From Terana coerulea (lineage: Eukaryota > Basidiomycota > Agaricomycetes > Polyporales > Phanerochaetaceae), in contig JAKOGH010000581.1 of assembly GCA_024811115.1 (NCBI GenBank), forward strand, positions 1 through 18,379: 18,379 nt of DNA, read 5' to 3'. How positions within the stretch are numbered: the stretch's first letter is position 1; every line of letters starts with the position of its first letter. The notes under the pieces were generated by a model. It did no database searches, was not told the DNA's origin, and saw nothing but the letters and a program-made list of their open reading frames with translations. Made by a program: the position numbers and the translations under genes. This document shows positions 1 through 10,664 of this stretch, piece by piece.

Positions 1-3000
1 CCAGTCTGCACGCTCTCTTAAACAGAGCGTGCTGTGTTCCTTCACTTCTTTCCGCGCCCGCCTTGGCCGCTACAGGCGAACTCGCGACTAGCCGCTTTTT
101 CGGGTCTTCCTCCGGCCTGTCGGGATACAACTGCATAGCGAGCAGGATGAGCATTCGTTGATGTACGAAGGCAGGGCACACCTTTCCCGGGTTGAACAAC
201 CCAAGCGGGTCAATGGCATTCTTTATCGTCTTCATGAGCTCCACTGTGCCCTCGCCGAGCTCCTCGTACAGGTATTCCCGCTTGCCAATCCCGACGCCAT
301 GTTCGCCCGTACCTGTACGCAAGCACGTTAGCCCAATGTCACGATTTCGGATAGTACATGCACGCAGACGAACTCACATGTTCCGTCAAGCGCGATCGCG
401 CGCTCGACCATCCGATGCACGAGCTCGCGGGCAACCGCCAACTCCTCGTCTGTGCGGAATAGTAGCAGAGCATGGAAATTGCCTACCGCGCCCAAATTTC
501 CATTAAGCACGCACTTTATTGTTCAGAGAAGCAGTCGACGTACCATCACCGACGTGGCCCACAATCGTACTTACAATCCCGCTAGCCTCAACATCTTTCT
601 TCGTCTCGTATACCAACTCGGGCAGGCGCGACACCGGGACGCACACGTCCGTACTCCAACCGCGTGAGCCTTCGACCAACGCAAGACCGGAATACAGCGC
701 ATTCTTGCGGTCCGCCCACAGCGCGGCGGCCTCCTCATCGGACCGCGCCAGCTCGAAGCCTGTCCCGCCGTACGCCTCGCAGATGCCGCGCACGATAGAC
801 GCGCTCTCCGCGAGCGAGGCCGCGGTGGGGCCTTGGAACTTGAAGAAGAGCGAGTCCATTCGGGGTACTTGCGCACCGACTGGCCGTAGAGGTTCGTAGA
901 GCGCATGAACGCGTCGTCGCACAGCTCCACGCACTCTGCGTGCCCATGCAGTCAGTAACTTGAGCGAGGCCAGGCGCGATGGGCGGACTCACGGATGCCG
1001 ACACCCGCGTTAACGACGTCCTTCACCGCCTCTGACGCCTTGCGCACGTCCGGGAACTGCACAACTGCCACTGTCGTGGGTAGGACGGGAGCGAGCTTGA
1101 TGGTCACTACAGCACACCGTCAGCCTTACGGCCATTTTCTGCCAATCGCCCATGCCCAGGGATTAGAAGATGACGTACCCTCAGTGATAATACCGAGTGT
1201 ACCCTCGGCACCAATAAACAATTTCGTGGTGTCGAAGCCCGCGGATGACTTGCGCGAGCGCCGACGCGTCTTGATGACTTCACCATTCGGGAGGACAACC
1301 GTCTAGTCAAAGAGAGTTGAATTAGCTGGATGCATTCATTATATGCAGCGAGAATAAAAAGCACAAAGCTAGAGCAACATAAATTCCATAGGACAATACT
1401 CATGGACAGCCTTGGGCGAGATCGCACGTGGGGTAGATGCAGAAAAGAAAGTGGCCAGGCAGGAATGAAAACACGAAGAGTGCAGACAATCGATAGAAGG
1501 GAAGAACACGAAAGAGACGCACTGCGTTCAAGAACCATTCGCCCTTCGCCGTGCCGTACCGTACTGCGTTTGCTGTAATGCCGTCGCGTCAGCACTGTAT
1601 TTCTTATTCTGACCTGTCCTGCGCGTCGCCTCTAATCGACCACGCAATACACATAACGGGTACTTTAAGAGAAGGAAAGACTCACTGCCTGAACATCCCG
1701 TGCTCATCATACCGCCGATGCTCGCGCCCGGCGCGGGGTCGATCTGTGAAAGCGACGATAGCCGTCAGCGCATATTTACAAGCGAGGTACACTATCAGAC
1801 ATAGATGTGTGCACGGTAGCAATACGTGTTATTGGCCCATCGTACATGCCGGTGAGGCACAACGCCTTGCACACACGTTGGGAAGCGGGAGGCCCGGTGA
1901 CGGCAGTGATTCTCTAGGCGCTAGAACAAGAAAGGGCGGAAGCGACTGGCGTGTAGAAAGTCGGTTCGCATCGAGAGGCAGTATCAAAAGTCAACTGGCG
2001 AGTGTACGACGTGTCCGCACGTCCCATCTTCGACTAAGCCCACAAGAGTACTAGACCACTGTCGCCGGTCTGTCTTCCGCCCCGCCCGCCCCATCCACCG
2101 CCCGAAAACCTTGCAGTCCCAGACTCTAACAAAAAGTACGTAGAGACAGAGGACTCACCGGGAAGAATAATGGGATGCCGCGTCGCTTGAGCTCTGCGTT
2201 GATGTCCATCCAGCCAATACCGGGCTGGCAAACCAGGTCTGAGTCGTCCTCTGATGTGCATATACGGGTGTTCATGGGCGGGTGTGGGCGAGTGTTTGCA
2301 CAGCGTGTAGCGGTGTCATGCCAAGGCACGTCATGATGAGCGCGTTAGGTGCCGAAAGCCAGATAGGTCCATGTGCACGCGTCGGTTTGCGTAGGCGCGC
2401 CAAAGATGCCATGCACCGAGATATGTGCATCCCAATTCGATTCAAAGAGAAAGGTCGCGCATATAATCAGCCTTGCACGCACTCGGGATGAACGGGGCCA
2501 CATACCGTGAATCTCGAGGATCTTGTCCATGCCTGAGACGTCGACGCAGATCGCACCGCCCGGCGGCGCACGCCAGTGGCCCTCGAGGGACGTACCACCG
2601 CCGTAGGTCACGACGGGGATGAGGTATTCGCGCGAAATATTGACTATCTTCACAACGTCGGCGGTGCTCAAAGGGAAGGTGACGAGCGTCGGCGGGGAAC
2701 CTGGGTGGTAGACATCAAGTGTGCCGTTCAGGCTAAGATGAAGGTTGCAGTATGGATAAGGAGAACGCACCAGGGTGATAGTCATTCTCTGAGAATCCGT
2801 GGATGTGCAGCACCTCCGGATCGTCGGACACCGTCTCCGCACTCCCCAACGCTTCCACCAGCTCCGCCTTCAACTGCTTCACATCCACGCTCTTTCTCGG
2901 TATATGAGTCTCCGGATCAGCAACAGGTATGCTCGTGTTCGCCGCCGTGGTAGTCTTGGAAGAGGAGGCGGGCCGGGGAGGTGAAGACGGGCGGAAGAGC

Positions 3001-3332
3001 CAGTTGACGACGCCAGATGCAAGACCTACTCCGACCCCAAGCGCGAGGAAGTGCCAGTACGAGTAGTTCTTGCCACTTGCGCTCTGATCACTACTGGAAG
3101 AGGTAGCCTGGGAGGTCCAGCGCACACTGCGGCCAGCTAGCCGGTTGGTTATGCAAGCGTGAGGCAACGGGTGCAGTCGTAGCGTGGATGGGAGCGGCGA
3201 CGCGCAAAGGACGGAGCGGACATGGTACGAGCGGAGGAGTGTGCGCGTATCGAAAGCCGGCGTAGTGGACGTGTTGCACAAGATGCGACGGGCGACGTGT
3301 GCGTTGGGTAAGGACGTAAGGCGCGGCGGCAT
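1..3332 (-). CDS. DLD1: D-lactate dehydrogenase (cytochrome), mitochondrial, 3'-partial
   Basis: FAD enzyme oxidising D-lactate to pyruvate and passing electrons to cytochrome c (family knowledge). Exons read from the sequence (minus): 3332-2771, 2700-2506, 2250-2159, 1743-1686, 1572-1523, 1302-1179, 1106-993, 935-544, 482-378, 312-182, 130-1. All ten introns are GT..AG and the phases agree. ATG at 3332 has A at -3. It opens an Arg/Ser/Thr-rich mitochondrial presequence, followed by a membrane segment at about residues 91-113 (inner-membrane anchor). FAD-binding motifs follow: [12 protein letters not shown] (about 219-230), [20 protein letters not shown] and [14 protein letters not shown]. 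The C-terminal FAD-oxidase domain has GHVGDGNFHALL and [13 protein letters not shown], ending near [16 protein letters not shown]. The GEHGVG form fits DLD1 better than the 2-hydroxyglutarate enzymes. At least 651 residues are seen, with no stop before the window edge. Odd: exon 8 holds a one-base frameshift at about 858-862, and introns 2, 3 and 5 are long (255, 415 and 220 nt). Confidence 0.93.
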
Positions 3333-3760
3333 CGTCGTTAGTCGGGTCGCTGTACTCGGACAGCCGCGACGTCGTGCCTGCACGTACAGGAGTAGAGAGC
3401 ACGCAGGGCAAACCCGGGTATGTAATTGATCGCGCTCTAGACATGCGCTTCACGATGGTGGGAACGGCGGGGCAGTCAGAACAGGAAGGATGCAGGACGA
3501 CGCACGGTCACGCGACTTCGCCGAACTGACGCGTCATCATGCGTGATTGCCTCTGGCGAATGTCGTGTGCGTCGGTGCAGTACTGCAGAATGGCGCCGTC
3601 GCATAGGAAGTAGTGTCGAGTTTATGTGCACGCTGTGAGGCACGACGCCGCAGGTGTGTCGGACGATGGTAAGAGGGCGGGGAAGCGTGCGAACTTGAGG
3701 CAGATCTTCACTTCAGGCCGACGGGCCGAGCTACTGATGCGATCCACGTGGCCTCAGTCT
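3333..3760. other. Upstream region of the D-lactate dehydrogenase gene, no gene seen
   Basis: This stretch lies between the start codon of the D-lactate dehydrogenase gene and the TSD of the LINE. Only short, unconvincing reading frames occur. It presumably holds the promoter of the dehydrogenase gene, but I see no clear TATA box or repeated motif. Confidence 0.5.
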
Positions 3761-3774
3761 TTGAGCCCCGAGTC
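3761..3774. repeat. Target-site duplication of the LINE, 3' side
   Basis: The 14-base word TTGAGCCCCGAGTC occurs here, directly before the T run, and again at 6570-6583. Neighbouring bases differ on both sides, so the repeat is exactly 14 bp. This is the size expected for target-primed reverse transcription. Confidence 0.9.
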
Positions 3775-3792
3775 TTTTTTTTTTTTTTTTTT
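3775..3792 (-). repeat. Poly(A) tail of the LINE
   Basis: Eighteen consecutive T on the plus strand immediately follow the 14-bp TSD. On the element strand this is a terminal A run, the mark of reverse transcription from a polyadenylated RNA. Confidence 0.88.
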
Positions 3793-4458
3793 ACTCCAAA
3801 TTGTATTTAAAGTGCAGGGAACATGCCCTATGCTACACATGTGATACCTAGGCACGGGCGCGGCTTTGAAGGAACCAACTCAGTCGGTTTAAAGAAAATG
3901 GTAGGCCTTTCACGAGCTCCCTCAGTCGCAGTAAGAGGATTGCTCCCCTTCCGCTCGTAAGTCGGCCCGAGTTTCCGGACATCCGGTCCCCGCAGGAGTC
4001 ACCCCGGTTCGCAGAGCCATCCCGGCAAGAAAGCGCGCAGCGCGATAAGCGCAAAAGCACGTCGCCACACAAGTGATAATGCAGATGCGCGCCGGCCCGA
4101 TGGAAGCTAAGGTGAGAATTTCGATTGCACAGACACGACGCGAGTTTGCACCCAGCCAGAGGCGATACAGGTGGTCTCGAAGCGGTCGCGCTACGGGTCG
4201 GGGTCCTCTCGTCCCTGGGCGCTTCTTGGCCTTCCGGTATTTCTTCCGGTTCGCCTTGAGCGCGTTTCTTTAGGTAATGGGAGAAGACCTCCCTTCCCAC
4301 GATATCCGTGTACATGCCGTGTGGCTGTGCGACACGCTCAACGTTGTCTTTGTGCTTCGCGACGAGATTTCTCGTCCTTGTCTCTCTCCTGTATCCACTT
4401 GTCTTCCGACTCGTGTTGGGGAGGTAGAACTTCTTTTGACGACGTGTTGGTCCGGCCG

Positions 4459-6569
4459 TCAGTGTAATTGTGCGCAGCCACTTGTGGGGCAAGTGGAAGA
4501 GGGGTCATCCGGATGGTCAGACGCCCACTGCCGCAGCGTGCTGAATAACACTTCCCTCCTTCTCCGAATAGAAGCGGAGGGGTGTTTGTTGATTCTCGCC
4601 TCCGAGCTCCTCTCCTTCTTCGAATGCGACAAATTCATGCCAGCCGAAGGTTTTGATGGTAGCCTTTCCACCGTTTCGGGCCGTGGGCGCTGACGCCGCC
4701 ATGCCCGAAGCGCTGTTTGCGCTCAATTGTGACCTGGCCGGATGAATTCATCCTCCCGGTCCCAAGAGTCGATGTTTCGCCACCAGACACCTGTGCGGAT
4801 GTCTCCGTGTCGATCAATGGCGTCCTGTATGAGGTCGCCCCACTCAAACATTGCAACCAACGGATTGAGGTATAGAATATGGCGATGTCCGCCATGTCTA
4901 GGCGGTTCTCCTTATTCTGCAAGTGAAGCTGCTTCTCTGCAGCGATCAACTCTAATCGCTCCTGCTCAGGTACAACCTGAGGAGGCTTGTGAAGTCTGAT
5001 CCAGAACGGACACTCGTAGAGGATGTGCCGTCGTATCTCGAACTTCGGGTGATCAGTGTCACATGGGCAATACAGCGGCCCGGGTTTGGGCGCCCATTTG
5101 CTCACACCATCACTGTCGGTTTCCCACTTGCCGTGCTTCATTCGGAACTCCCGTGAGGGAAGTGGCCGTGATGAAGCGCGTTAATCTCGAGTAGAACTTC
5201 ATTTTGTTTCGGTTCCTCAGCGCCCAGCGGGGCATGCTTGAAGAGAGCGTGCTCGTCTTTCCGACCGGAGATTGCTCCCTCGGTACTTGATGTTTTTCAT
5301 CTTGGCTTTCCAGCCGAGTATAGCATGCTGGAGAGCTTTGTTTCGCCACTGATTGTGACGTATATGTGGGCTGATTCATCTCGGCTCCCTCTTTAGCGAG
5401 GTTGTCGACCGCATCGGCCTCAGAGTGCAAGTTGGTGACATGTTCCATGTGATAATGGGACGGCTGCCACATGACTGCAAGTCGGCGAGTTGGGAACCGG
5501 CTCTGATCGAGCCATTCCCGTAGCGCTTTGCATGCGCCGATCGACTCCATTTGGCTAGAGTCGTTTTTAGCTTTCAGGATGGCAATGCCTGCCGCCCCTG
5601 TTGTCCACAAATATGGTGAGAGACTCATACTTGTAGCCCCTCTCACGATACTCGAGGGTACGTATGGTTTCTCTTTATTCTCAGGGAGTTTAGCCCACGC
5701 GCGTAGTCTAGCTCCCCTGATTTGACAGCCTGATAGAAGTCATCATCTGACTCCTTCACAGCGCGAAGGATGCCCCCGATATAGGGCTTGCATTTCAAGG
5801 CCAAACACAGTCACCTGGCCGCAGGGCCACTTGTGCTGTGCTAGGACGTCGGCGCATGCGGTGGTGCTTCCTTTAAGCCAAGTAGCCGGTACGCCGCTCC
5901 GGTGGAGGGACGCCCGTCGTCTTGTCTTTCAGCATTGATCCGTCCGTGAACAGGATCATGTTATCATCTTTGGCAGCCGCTTGCATTTGTAATTCTGCAA
6001 ACAGCTCATACCATTCACTGAACCCTGGGGCATCCTTCAGGATGATCCTGGGCTGTCTGCCATGCCAGTTCACGGCAGGCCGTAGATCTGAACGATGGTG
6101 TCATCAGGTCCGTCCATAGTGACCGGATTGTTTTGATCTTTGAGATCCCATATGCGATTGCCTGGCATGCTCCTGATCAGAGAGCGGCAATCTGTCTTCA
6201 TGTAGAGCTCCATAAGAGTCTCTATGTGATCAATGGGCGTTTGCTTGAAACGCTTGGCTTTTTAGTGTTTGGCCTCACACGTCCTGCATGGAGTGTGGCC
6301 CAGACCGCTTCTCGTTGACCACTTTTCTCGCTTCATGTATGCGAGGATGGGGTGGCTTTCGGAAGTGTGCGTGCGCGGATGCACGCTTTCTTCATTTGTT
6401 TGGTTACGAGCTGCTTGATGGGAAGCAGTCCCGCAAACATTCCCATCCCTCCGACGGGGTGGTTTTGAAGGCGCCAGTAATCCATCGTATTGCTACGTTC
6501 CACCTTCGAAGTGCCTTGTAAATTTTGTGGTTACTCCGCATGTACGGGGACCACCATAGCTGCGCTCCA
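4459..6569 (-). pseudogene. LINE polyprotein remnant: RT end, RNase H, Cys/His motif
   Basis: Broken reading frames in three phases. At about 6569-6330 lie GAQLWWSPYMRSNHKIYKAL, AIRWITGAFKTTP and IKQLVTKQMKKACIRARTLP, matching the region after the reverse transcriptase in fungal non-LTR elements. The RNase H domain begins near 6073. It shows ILFTDGSML with the first catalytic Asp, then FVDN followed by a frame change at about 5600, then ALREWL and HSEADAVDNLAKEGAE ending near 5395. A C-terminal Cys/His motif (CPCDTDHPKFEIRRHILYEC) lies at about 5075-5000. No endonuclease or RT palm with YxDD is present, because the 5' part is missing. At least three frame breaks and several stops make it non-functional. 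Assignment to a named LINE clade would need a database comparison. Confidence 0.85.
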
Positions 6570-6583
6570 TTGAGCCCCGAGTC
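6570..6583. repeat. Target-site duplication of the LINE, 5' side
   Basis: Second copy of the 14-base word found at 3761-3774, abutting the truncated 5' end of the element. One A may be shared with the element (microhomology). Confidence 0.9.
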
Positions 6584-7562
6584 GTGCTGTAGTTCGCTTT
6601 CGTGCTGTGAGGGTCAAAATCACACATCCGAACAGCGAGCCTTGACTATAAGGTGGATACAAGTAGAGAGTTGACCGGGCAAACTCTGCTCAAGATGTAC
6701 AAGGGATGTAAATGAAGTCAGCAGTACTACATACAATCATACAAAGCGAACTTTCTGCACAGTTTGTCATCCCAGGTTGTTTGCTGGACCAATAATATGG
6801 AGCTGGGGTAAAAGACTTCAGTAAAGCTCACATTTCCAGGAAACCGAGGCCCAGCGTATGCCACACATCTGATTTGTTAAGTCTCATGTCGACTCGCGAG
6901 CGACTCCGCATATAACTTCTCGTACTTGCGGAGAGCTTGGCGTAGTTGGCTCGCATCTTCAGCGCTTTCGTTCGAAGGTGAGCCATGTCATTGTTCGAGC
7001 CGCGAGCTGGCCTTGGCACTGAGACAGCTCACTGCGTAGAGCCTGCTCCTTGCCTCGAAAGCAAGTTGTACTCTGCATTCATCGCCAGCGTTGCTGTTTG
7101 TGCTTTGCCGTCTGAGCGAGTAGCTCTGCAGACTGCGCCATGGATGCAGCAAGCTGACGGCGGAGTGCGTTCGTAATGGCGTTCTTGTCCGACCGAATCT
7201 CGCCGGAGTTCATGCCACAGGTCCGTTGCCTTTCATGTCAGCAAACACACGCAGCTCGGCGATCTGACTTTGCAAGTCAACTGGCCGTGTATTGTTTGCC
7301 TTTTCTGGCTGCCAGTTTAACTTTAGGAATGTTTCTGTTCTTGCCACAGCGGAAAGGAGTTTTTCCACAAATCTTGCCACGGACAAATGAAACTTTTGGT
7401 GTATAGCACGTAACTTCTCCACTAATGCATATGTTTCTGCATCGTGCTGGCCTGCAGCATGACAGTGCTTTTTGAGGGTGGTAAACTCATCCTCGTGAAG
7501 AGTAAGCATGGTGTGGAGGTTCATGAGTTTTAGATGGCCAATCATAAGGGCACTTGACCTGT

Positions 7563-7570
7563 ATTCCCAC
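7563..7570. repeat. 8-bp TSD of the hAT element, left
   Basis: ATTCCCAC directly precedes the left terminus. The right copy at 10769-10776 is ATTCCTAC, one mismatch. T at position 2 and A at position 7 fit the hAT target preference nTnnnnAn. Confidence 0.82.
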
Positions 7571-7596
7571 TAGTGTTGCCGAAGTTCAGTTCAGTT
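7571..7596 (+). repeat. Left terminal inverted repeat of the hAT element
   Basis: 26 bases starting TAGTGTTGCCGAAG match, in reverse complement, the last 26 bases of the element at 10743-10768. The first mismatch is at base 27. Confidence 0.88.
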
Positions 7597-7745
7597 CGGC
7601 GGTTCAGAACCAGAACTGATGAACCAAACCGTGTGGTTCAGTTCAGTTCAGTTCTGGTTTGGTCTCTAGATAACTTGGCTCGGTTCTTTGGTTACACGGG
7701 CATGGGTGTCACACCCTGAACCAAGTTCGAACTGGTTCGAATCAT
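7583..7745. repeat. Subterminal GTTCAG/GGTTC repeat cluster
   Basis: The words GTTCAGTTCAGTT, GGTTCAG, GAACCAGAAC and GAACCAAACC recur in both orientations inside the left end. A similar cluster lies at 10664-10755 in the right end. Clustered short subterminal repeats are a known hAT feature and probably bind transposase (inference). Confidence 0.6.
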
Positions 7746-7934
7746 GAACCATGTATATGTTATGTAGTGTACTTGTACTGGGATTCATGAGAAAAGTACA
7801 TGAACTTACTTACTATAGCATGTCTAAACTATTTTTTCATTGTTGTGCTTGTAAACTGAGCACTAAATGTCACTTTGCTTATGTTTTGGTGTATATATGA
7901 TGCCATCAATAGCTGCCAAAAAGTCAACTGGCAG

Positions 7935-7942
7935 CCTCTATC
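7935..7942. repeat. 8-bp TSD of the left MITE
   Basis: CCTCTATC flanks the MITE on the left and recurs exactly at 8300-8307 on the right. Confidence 0.85.
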
Positions 7943-8299
7943 TAGTGATAGGCAGGGTTTGCAAACCCTCCAAGGGTTAAGGGTAAGGGTATGGAGGGTA
8001 AGGGTAAGGGTTGAAGAAAGTTAACCCTTGTCTGGCAGAGGTCTGCATTTGAATGCCAGACATGTTGCTGGATAGAGCTGTAAGTATTGTGAGTGCTTTA
8101 TATACCAATGCAAGCTACTCAAATAGAAAGCTAACATTATAAGTGAATGAAAAAGCACTCAAAGCACCATTTTCTGCCTATTTTGGCAAGGGTTTGAAGG
8201 GTAACCGTTAACCCTTACCCTTCATGAGGGTAAGGGTTTTGGAGGGTAAGGGTAAGGGTTAGCCTCTAAGCATAGAGGGTTTACCCTTGCCAATCACTA
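7943..8299 (+). mobile_element. 357-bp hAT-like MITE, copy 1
   Basis: Starts TAGTGATAGGCAGGG and ends CCCTTGCCAATCACTA, giving imperfect TIRs of the hAT type. It is flanked by a perfect 8-bp duplication, CCTCTATC. Both ends carry runs of GGGTAA/TTACCC and AACCCTT that can fold on themselves. The AT-rich middle has no coding potential. It is nested inside the larger hAT element, so it inserted later or was part of the founder. A second copy of identical length lies inverted at 10308-10664. Confidence 0.85.
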
Positions 8300-8307
8300 C
8301 CTCTATC
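8300..8307. repeat. 8-bp TSD of the left MITE, right side
   Basis: CCTCTATC, identical to 7935-7942. Confidence 0.85.
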
Positions 8308-8974
8308 AGACACTGAGCTTCAAAACATCATAATGTAAGGCTTTTGCACTATACAAACTCCTCTAGATGTCAATATATAACTCTATTATGATCTACCATT
8401 GCAATTATACTGATTTAACAGAGTAAAGCTGATATATACATGGTTCAAGGTGAATGTGTCTGTGCTAGGTAGTCGAATGCATATAAGTTGGAGTTGGTAC
8501 CATTGCGTGCGAAGCTGAATCGAGATTATACTTGAGCGTGCACGATAGCGAATATGGGAGTCAAATCACATCGCAGTTTGCGGCACAAGAGGGCAAACCT
8601 GATCTAGGGTATAGTTCCCATGATCGAGCTGAGTACTTGAGCCAAGAAACTGCATACTCGGAGTCATGTATCGGACGAGCACAAGAACACATGATGGGTC
8701 GTCAACGGCGTGGTCGTGACATGCTTAAGATTCAAAACTCTGCCGAGTTATGACATGGTAACATGGTTTATATCGAATTTCGTTTAATATCAATAACATA
8801 ACCATTCGAGCGTGACTTGCAGAGTCCAATCAACAAGAAAGCGCAACATGGCATGCATAGACAGCGAGCCCTACCAACTAAAACTCTACAGTTGGACTGC
8901 GCGCTTGCAGAGAAAGTGTCATCGACCACGCCAAAACCTTCTGGTTCGCCCCTTCTCAGAAGCACCACCACCAC
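8308..8974. other. AT-rich interior of the hAT element, no gene recognised
   Basis: The first 220 bp are AT-rich and without coding potential. A 73-codon frame at 8532-8753 (plus) has unremarkable composition and no recognisable domain, so I do not call it a gene. Weak frames at 8768-9011 overlap on both strands. Confidence 0.4.
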
Positions 8975-9900
8975 CACATCACAGTGCGCTGCTCACGCAG
9001 CCGTGCGTTGATGTCTTCGCGGGCCACTTGCACGCTGCTCGCAGCGTACACGCCATCAAACTTGAGCTGCGCCAACTGCGGGCAGCGGTCAAGCGATGCC
9101 TTGAGCACCAGCTAGGAAGCATGCAGGAGACAGCAGGAGCTGCAAGGGGCGATAGCCAGCCGTGTACAGCGCACGGTGGATGCCGCTGCGAAACGATGCG
9201 TTCGATGCATATATCGACGGGTGTCTAAATGTAAAGGCGAATGTTAGTAGACAGGCAGGGCGAGGCGTCGGAGAGAACTGGCGTGGTGGTCCACAAGATG
9301 TTCCACCACAATCTTCAATTGCTGCAGGTTGGCGCAGCTCTGCAGTTCCGTGATCGGTATCGTTGCCACAGTATCGTCGAATACAGTCAATTTCGGTGGA
9401 GAGCGATCGATGTGGAACATCTTGCGCTTGTCCAGCAGGTTGATGGCCAGCACGAGGAGCTTGTCCAACGGTCTCGACAAACAGCCCAAGTGCATCCTGA
9501 AAGCTGTCGCCATAGCCGATACTATGCCAACGGTGTCATCGTACACTCGAGAGAATACAGAGCCACTCGCATGTTCTTACGCTGGTCTTCGCCACACGCG
9601 TGCAGGTGGTTTGTCGGAGGGCGTCGCTTCGTCGCCGTTGAAGCTGTAGATGAATCGACGTAGGTACAGGTTATCGAGATCGAGCGTCGCGCAGAGCGCC
9701 TGTCGAGATGAGCTGCGCTGGTGAGCCGTGTACCAATATCGGCGAAGCGGGCCGGCGTAGGTTACACTAGTGCGAAGGAGACTTGGGAAGGCGACGGATA
9801 AATCTTCGATATCCTGTGCTGCAGCCGTGGTAGAACGACACCGACTTGACGTTCGTCGTCATGCTTCCGATGATCTCCGGTCTTGAGCGAGGCGGTGCAT
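8975..9900 (-). pseudogene. Captured host-like gene fragment with leucine-rich helices, inside the hAT element
   Basis: A spliced coding signal on minus. From ATG at 9900 a frame runs, with one TGA at about 9861, into an open stretch without Met holding AAAQDIEDLSVAFPSLLRTS and LDLDNLYLRRFIYSFNGDE. It ends at a strong donor (GTAAGA, 9580). Removing 9580-9497 (84 nt, acceptor TTTCAG) joins in phase to MHLGCLSRPLDKLLVLAINL and ITELQSCANLQQLKIVVEHL, then a stop at 9244. A further piece, after a possible acceptor at 9112, reads LVLKASLDRCPQLAQLKFDG and VQVAREDINARLREQRT, ending near 8975. The LxxCPxLxxLxF pattern resembles leucine-rich-repeat proteins of the F-box type found in mushrooms, but no F-box is seen. 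It is unlike any hAT transposase, so it is probably a host gene piece picked up by the element. Confidence 0.5.
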
Positions 9901-10055
9901 GGAAAAAGACCGACCGAAGGTAGTGTCAACAACAACTAGTACAACTGTACCAGGTGCGACGCTCAACTGGGGACGGAAATAGTGGTGCAGTCTCCGAGTA
10001 ACTAGCTGGGGAACAGACCAGCTCGAGACTGGCTTTCTGTTGCAGACGGTAGCTA

Positions 10056-10061
10056 CTTATA
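10056..10061 (-). promoter_or_regulatory. Possible TATA box of the captured gene fragment
   Basis: TATAAG on minus lies about 156 bp upstream of the ATG at 9900. The region between is free of convincing coding sequence. The position suits a fungal promoter, but one short motif is weak evidence. Confidence 0.35.
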
Positions 10062-10307
10062 CAGTGTAGTCCTAAACTGTACAGTACCACCCGGTATCCT
10101 CGTGTATGTACTAGAGCGGTCCAGAACAATAGAGAAACATACGGAAACCACGGTATCGATGAGAGAACAATAGATAGGGGTAGAAGACAATGGAAATGAA
10201 AAGAATACCCTAGAGACGCCCCAGAAGTTCATGACGGGTAGCAGAAAGGCCGACGTGAATGATATTGATGAGGTATTTAGACCTTCAGCGTAGCCACCGG
10301 TGATAGG

Positions 10308-10664
10308 TAGTGATTGGCAAGGGTAAACCCTCCATGCTTTGAGGCTAACCCTTACCCCACCTTCAAAACCCTTACCCTCATAAAGGGTAAGGGTTGGGGG
10401 CTACCTTCAAACTCTTGCCAAAATGGGCAGAAAATGGTGCTTTGAGTGCTTTTTTCATTCAATCATAATGTCAGCCTTCTATTTGAGTAGCTTGCATTGA
10501 TATAGAAAGCACTCACAACACTTGCAGCTCTATCTAGCAACACATCTGCTATTTGAATGCAAACCCCTGCTAGACAAGGGTTAACTTTTCCCAACCCTTA
10601 CCCTTACCCTTCGTGACCCTTACCCTTAACCCTCCGAGGGTTTGCAAACCCCTGCCTATCACTA
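10308..10664 (-). mobile_element. 357-bp hAT-like MITE, copy 2, inverted
   Basis: Reverse-complement copy of 7943-8299 with the same length and termini (TAGTGATTGGCAAGGG ... CCCTGCCTATCACTA, as read on plus). By eye the two copies align over their whole length, with scattered substitutions and small indels. The flanks (GTGATAGG and GTTCAGTT) do not match, so this copy has lost its TSD or arose by duplication within the element. Confidence 0.82.

Larger units (their letters stand above)
3775..6569 (-). mobile_element. 5'-truncated, decayed LINE-type (non-LTR) retrotransposon
   Basis: A 2795-bp insertion on the minus strand, bounded by a perfect 14-bp direct repeat. Its 3' end is an 18-base T run (3775-3792), i.e. 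a poly(A) tail on the element strand. Its 5' end cuts into the reverse-transcriptase reading frame just before a GAQLWW motif, the usual 5' truncation of LINEs. From 5' to 3' it holds the end of the reverse-transcriptase region, a linker, an RNase H domain, a Cys/His motif and about 670 bp of 3' region (3793-4458). That 3' region has an open stretch (3848-4492) without recognisable domains. Stops and frameshifts show it is dead. It sits between two host genes and does not interrupt a recognised coding region. Confidence 0.9.

Noticed and set aside
1107..1595. 162-aa protein on minus
   Set aside because: Covers intron 5 and flanking exons of the D-lactate dehydrogenase in the wrong frame.
7968..8275. 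Interstitial telomere repeat
   Set aside because: Units are GGGTAA in both orientations inside a MITE with TIRs and TSD, not a one-directional TTAGGG array.
8532..8753. hAT transposase remnant
   Set aside because: No zinc-finger, catalytic-region or dimerisation-domain motif is visible in this 73-codon frame.
7943..10664. Single composite transposon bounded by the two MITE copies
   Set aside because: The outer flanks (CCTCTATC and GTTCAGTT) are not duplicates, whereas the left MITE alone has a perfect TSD.
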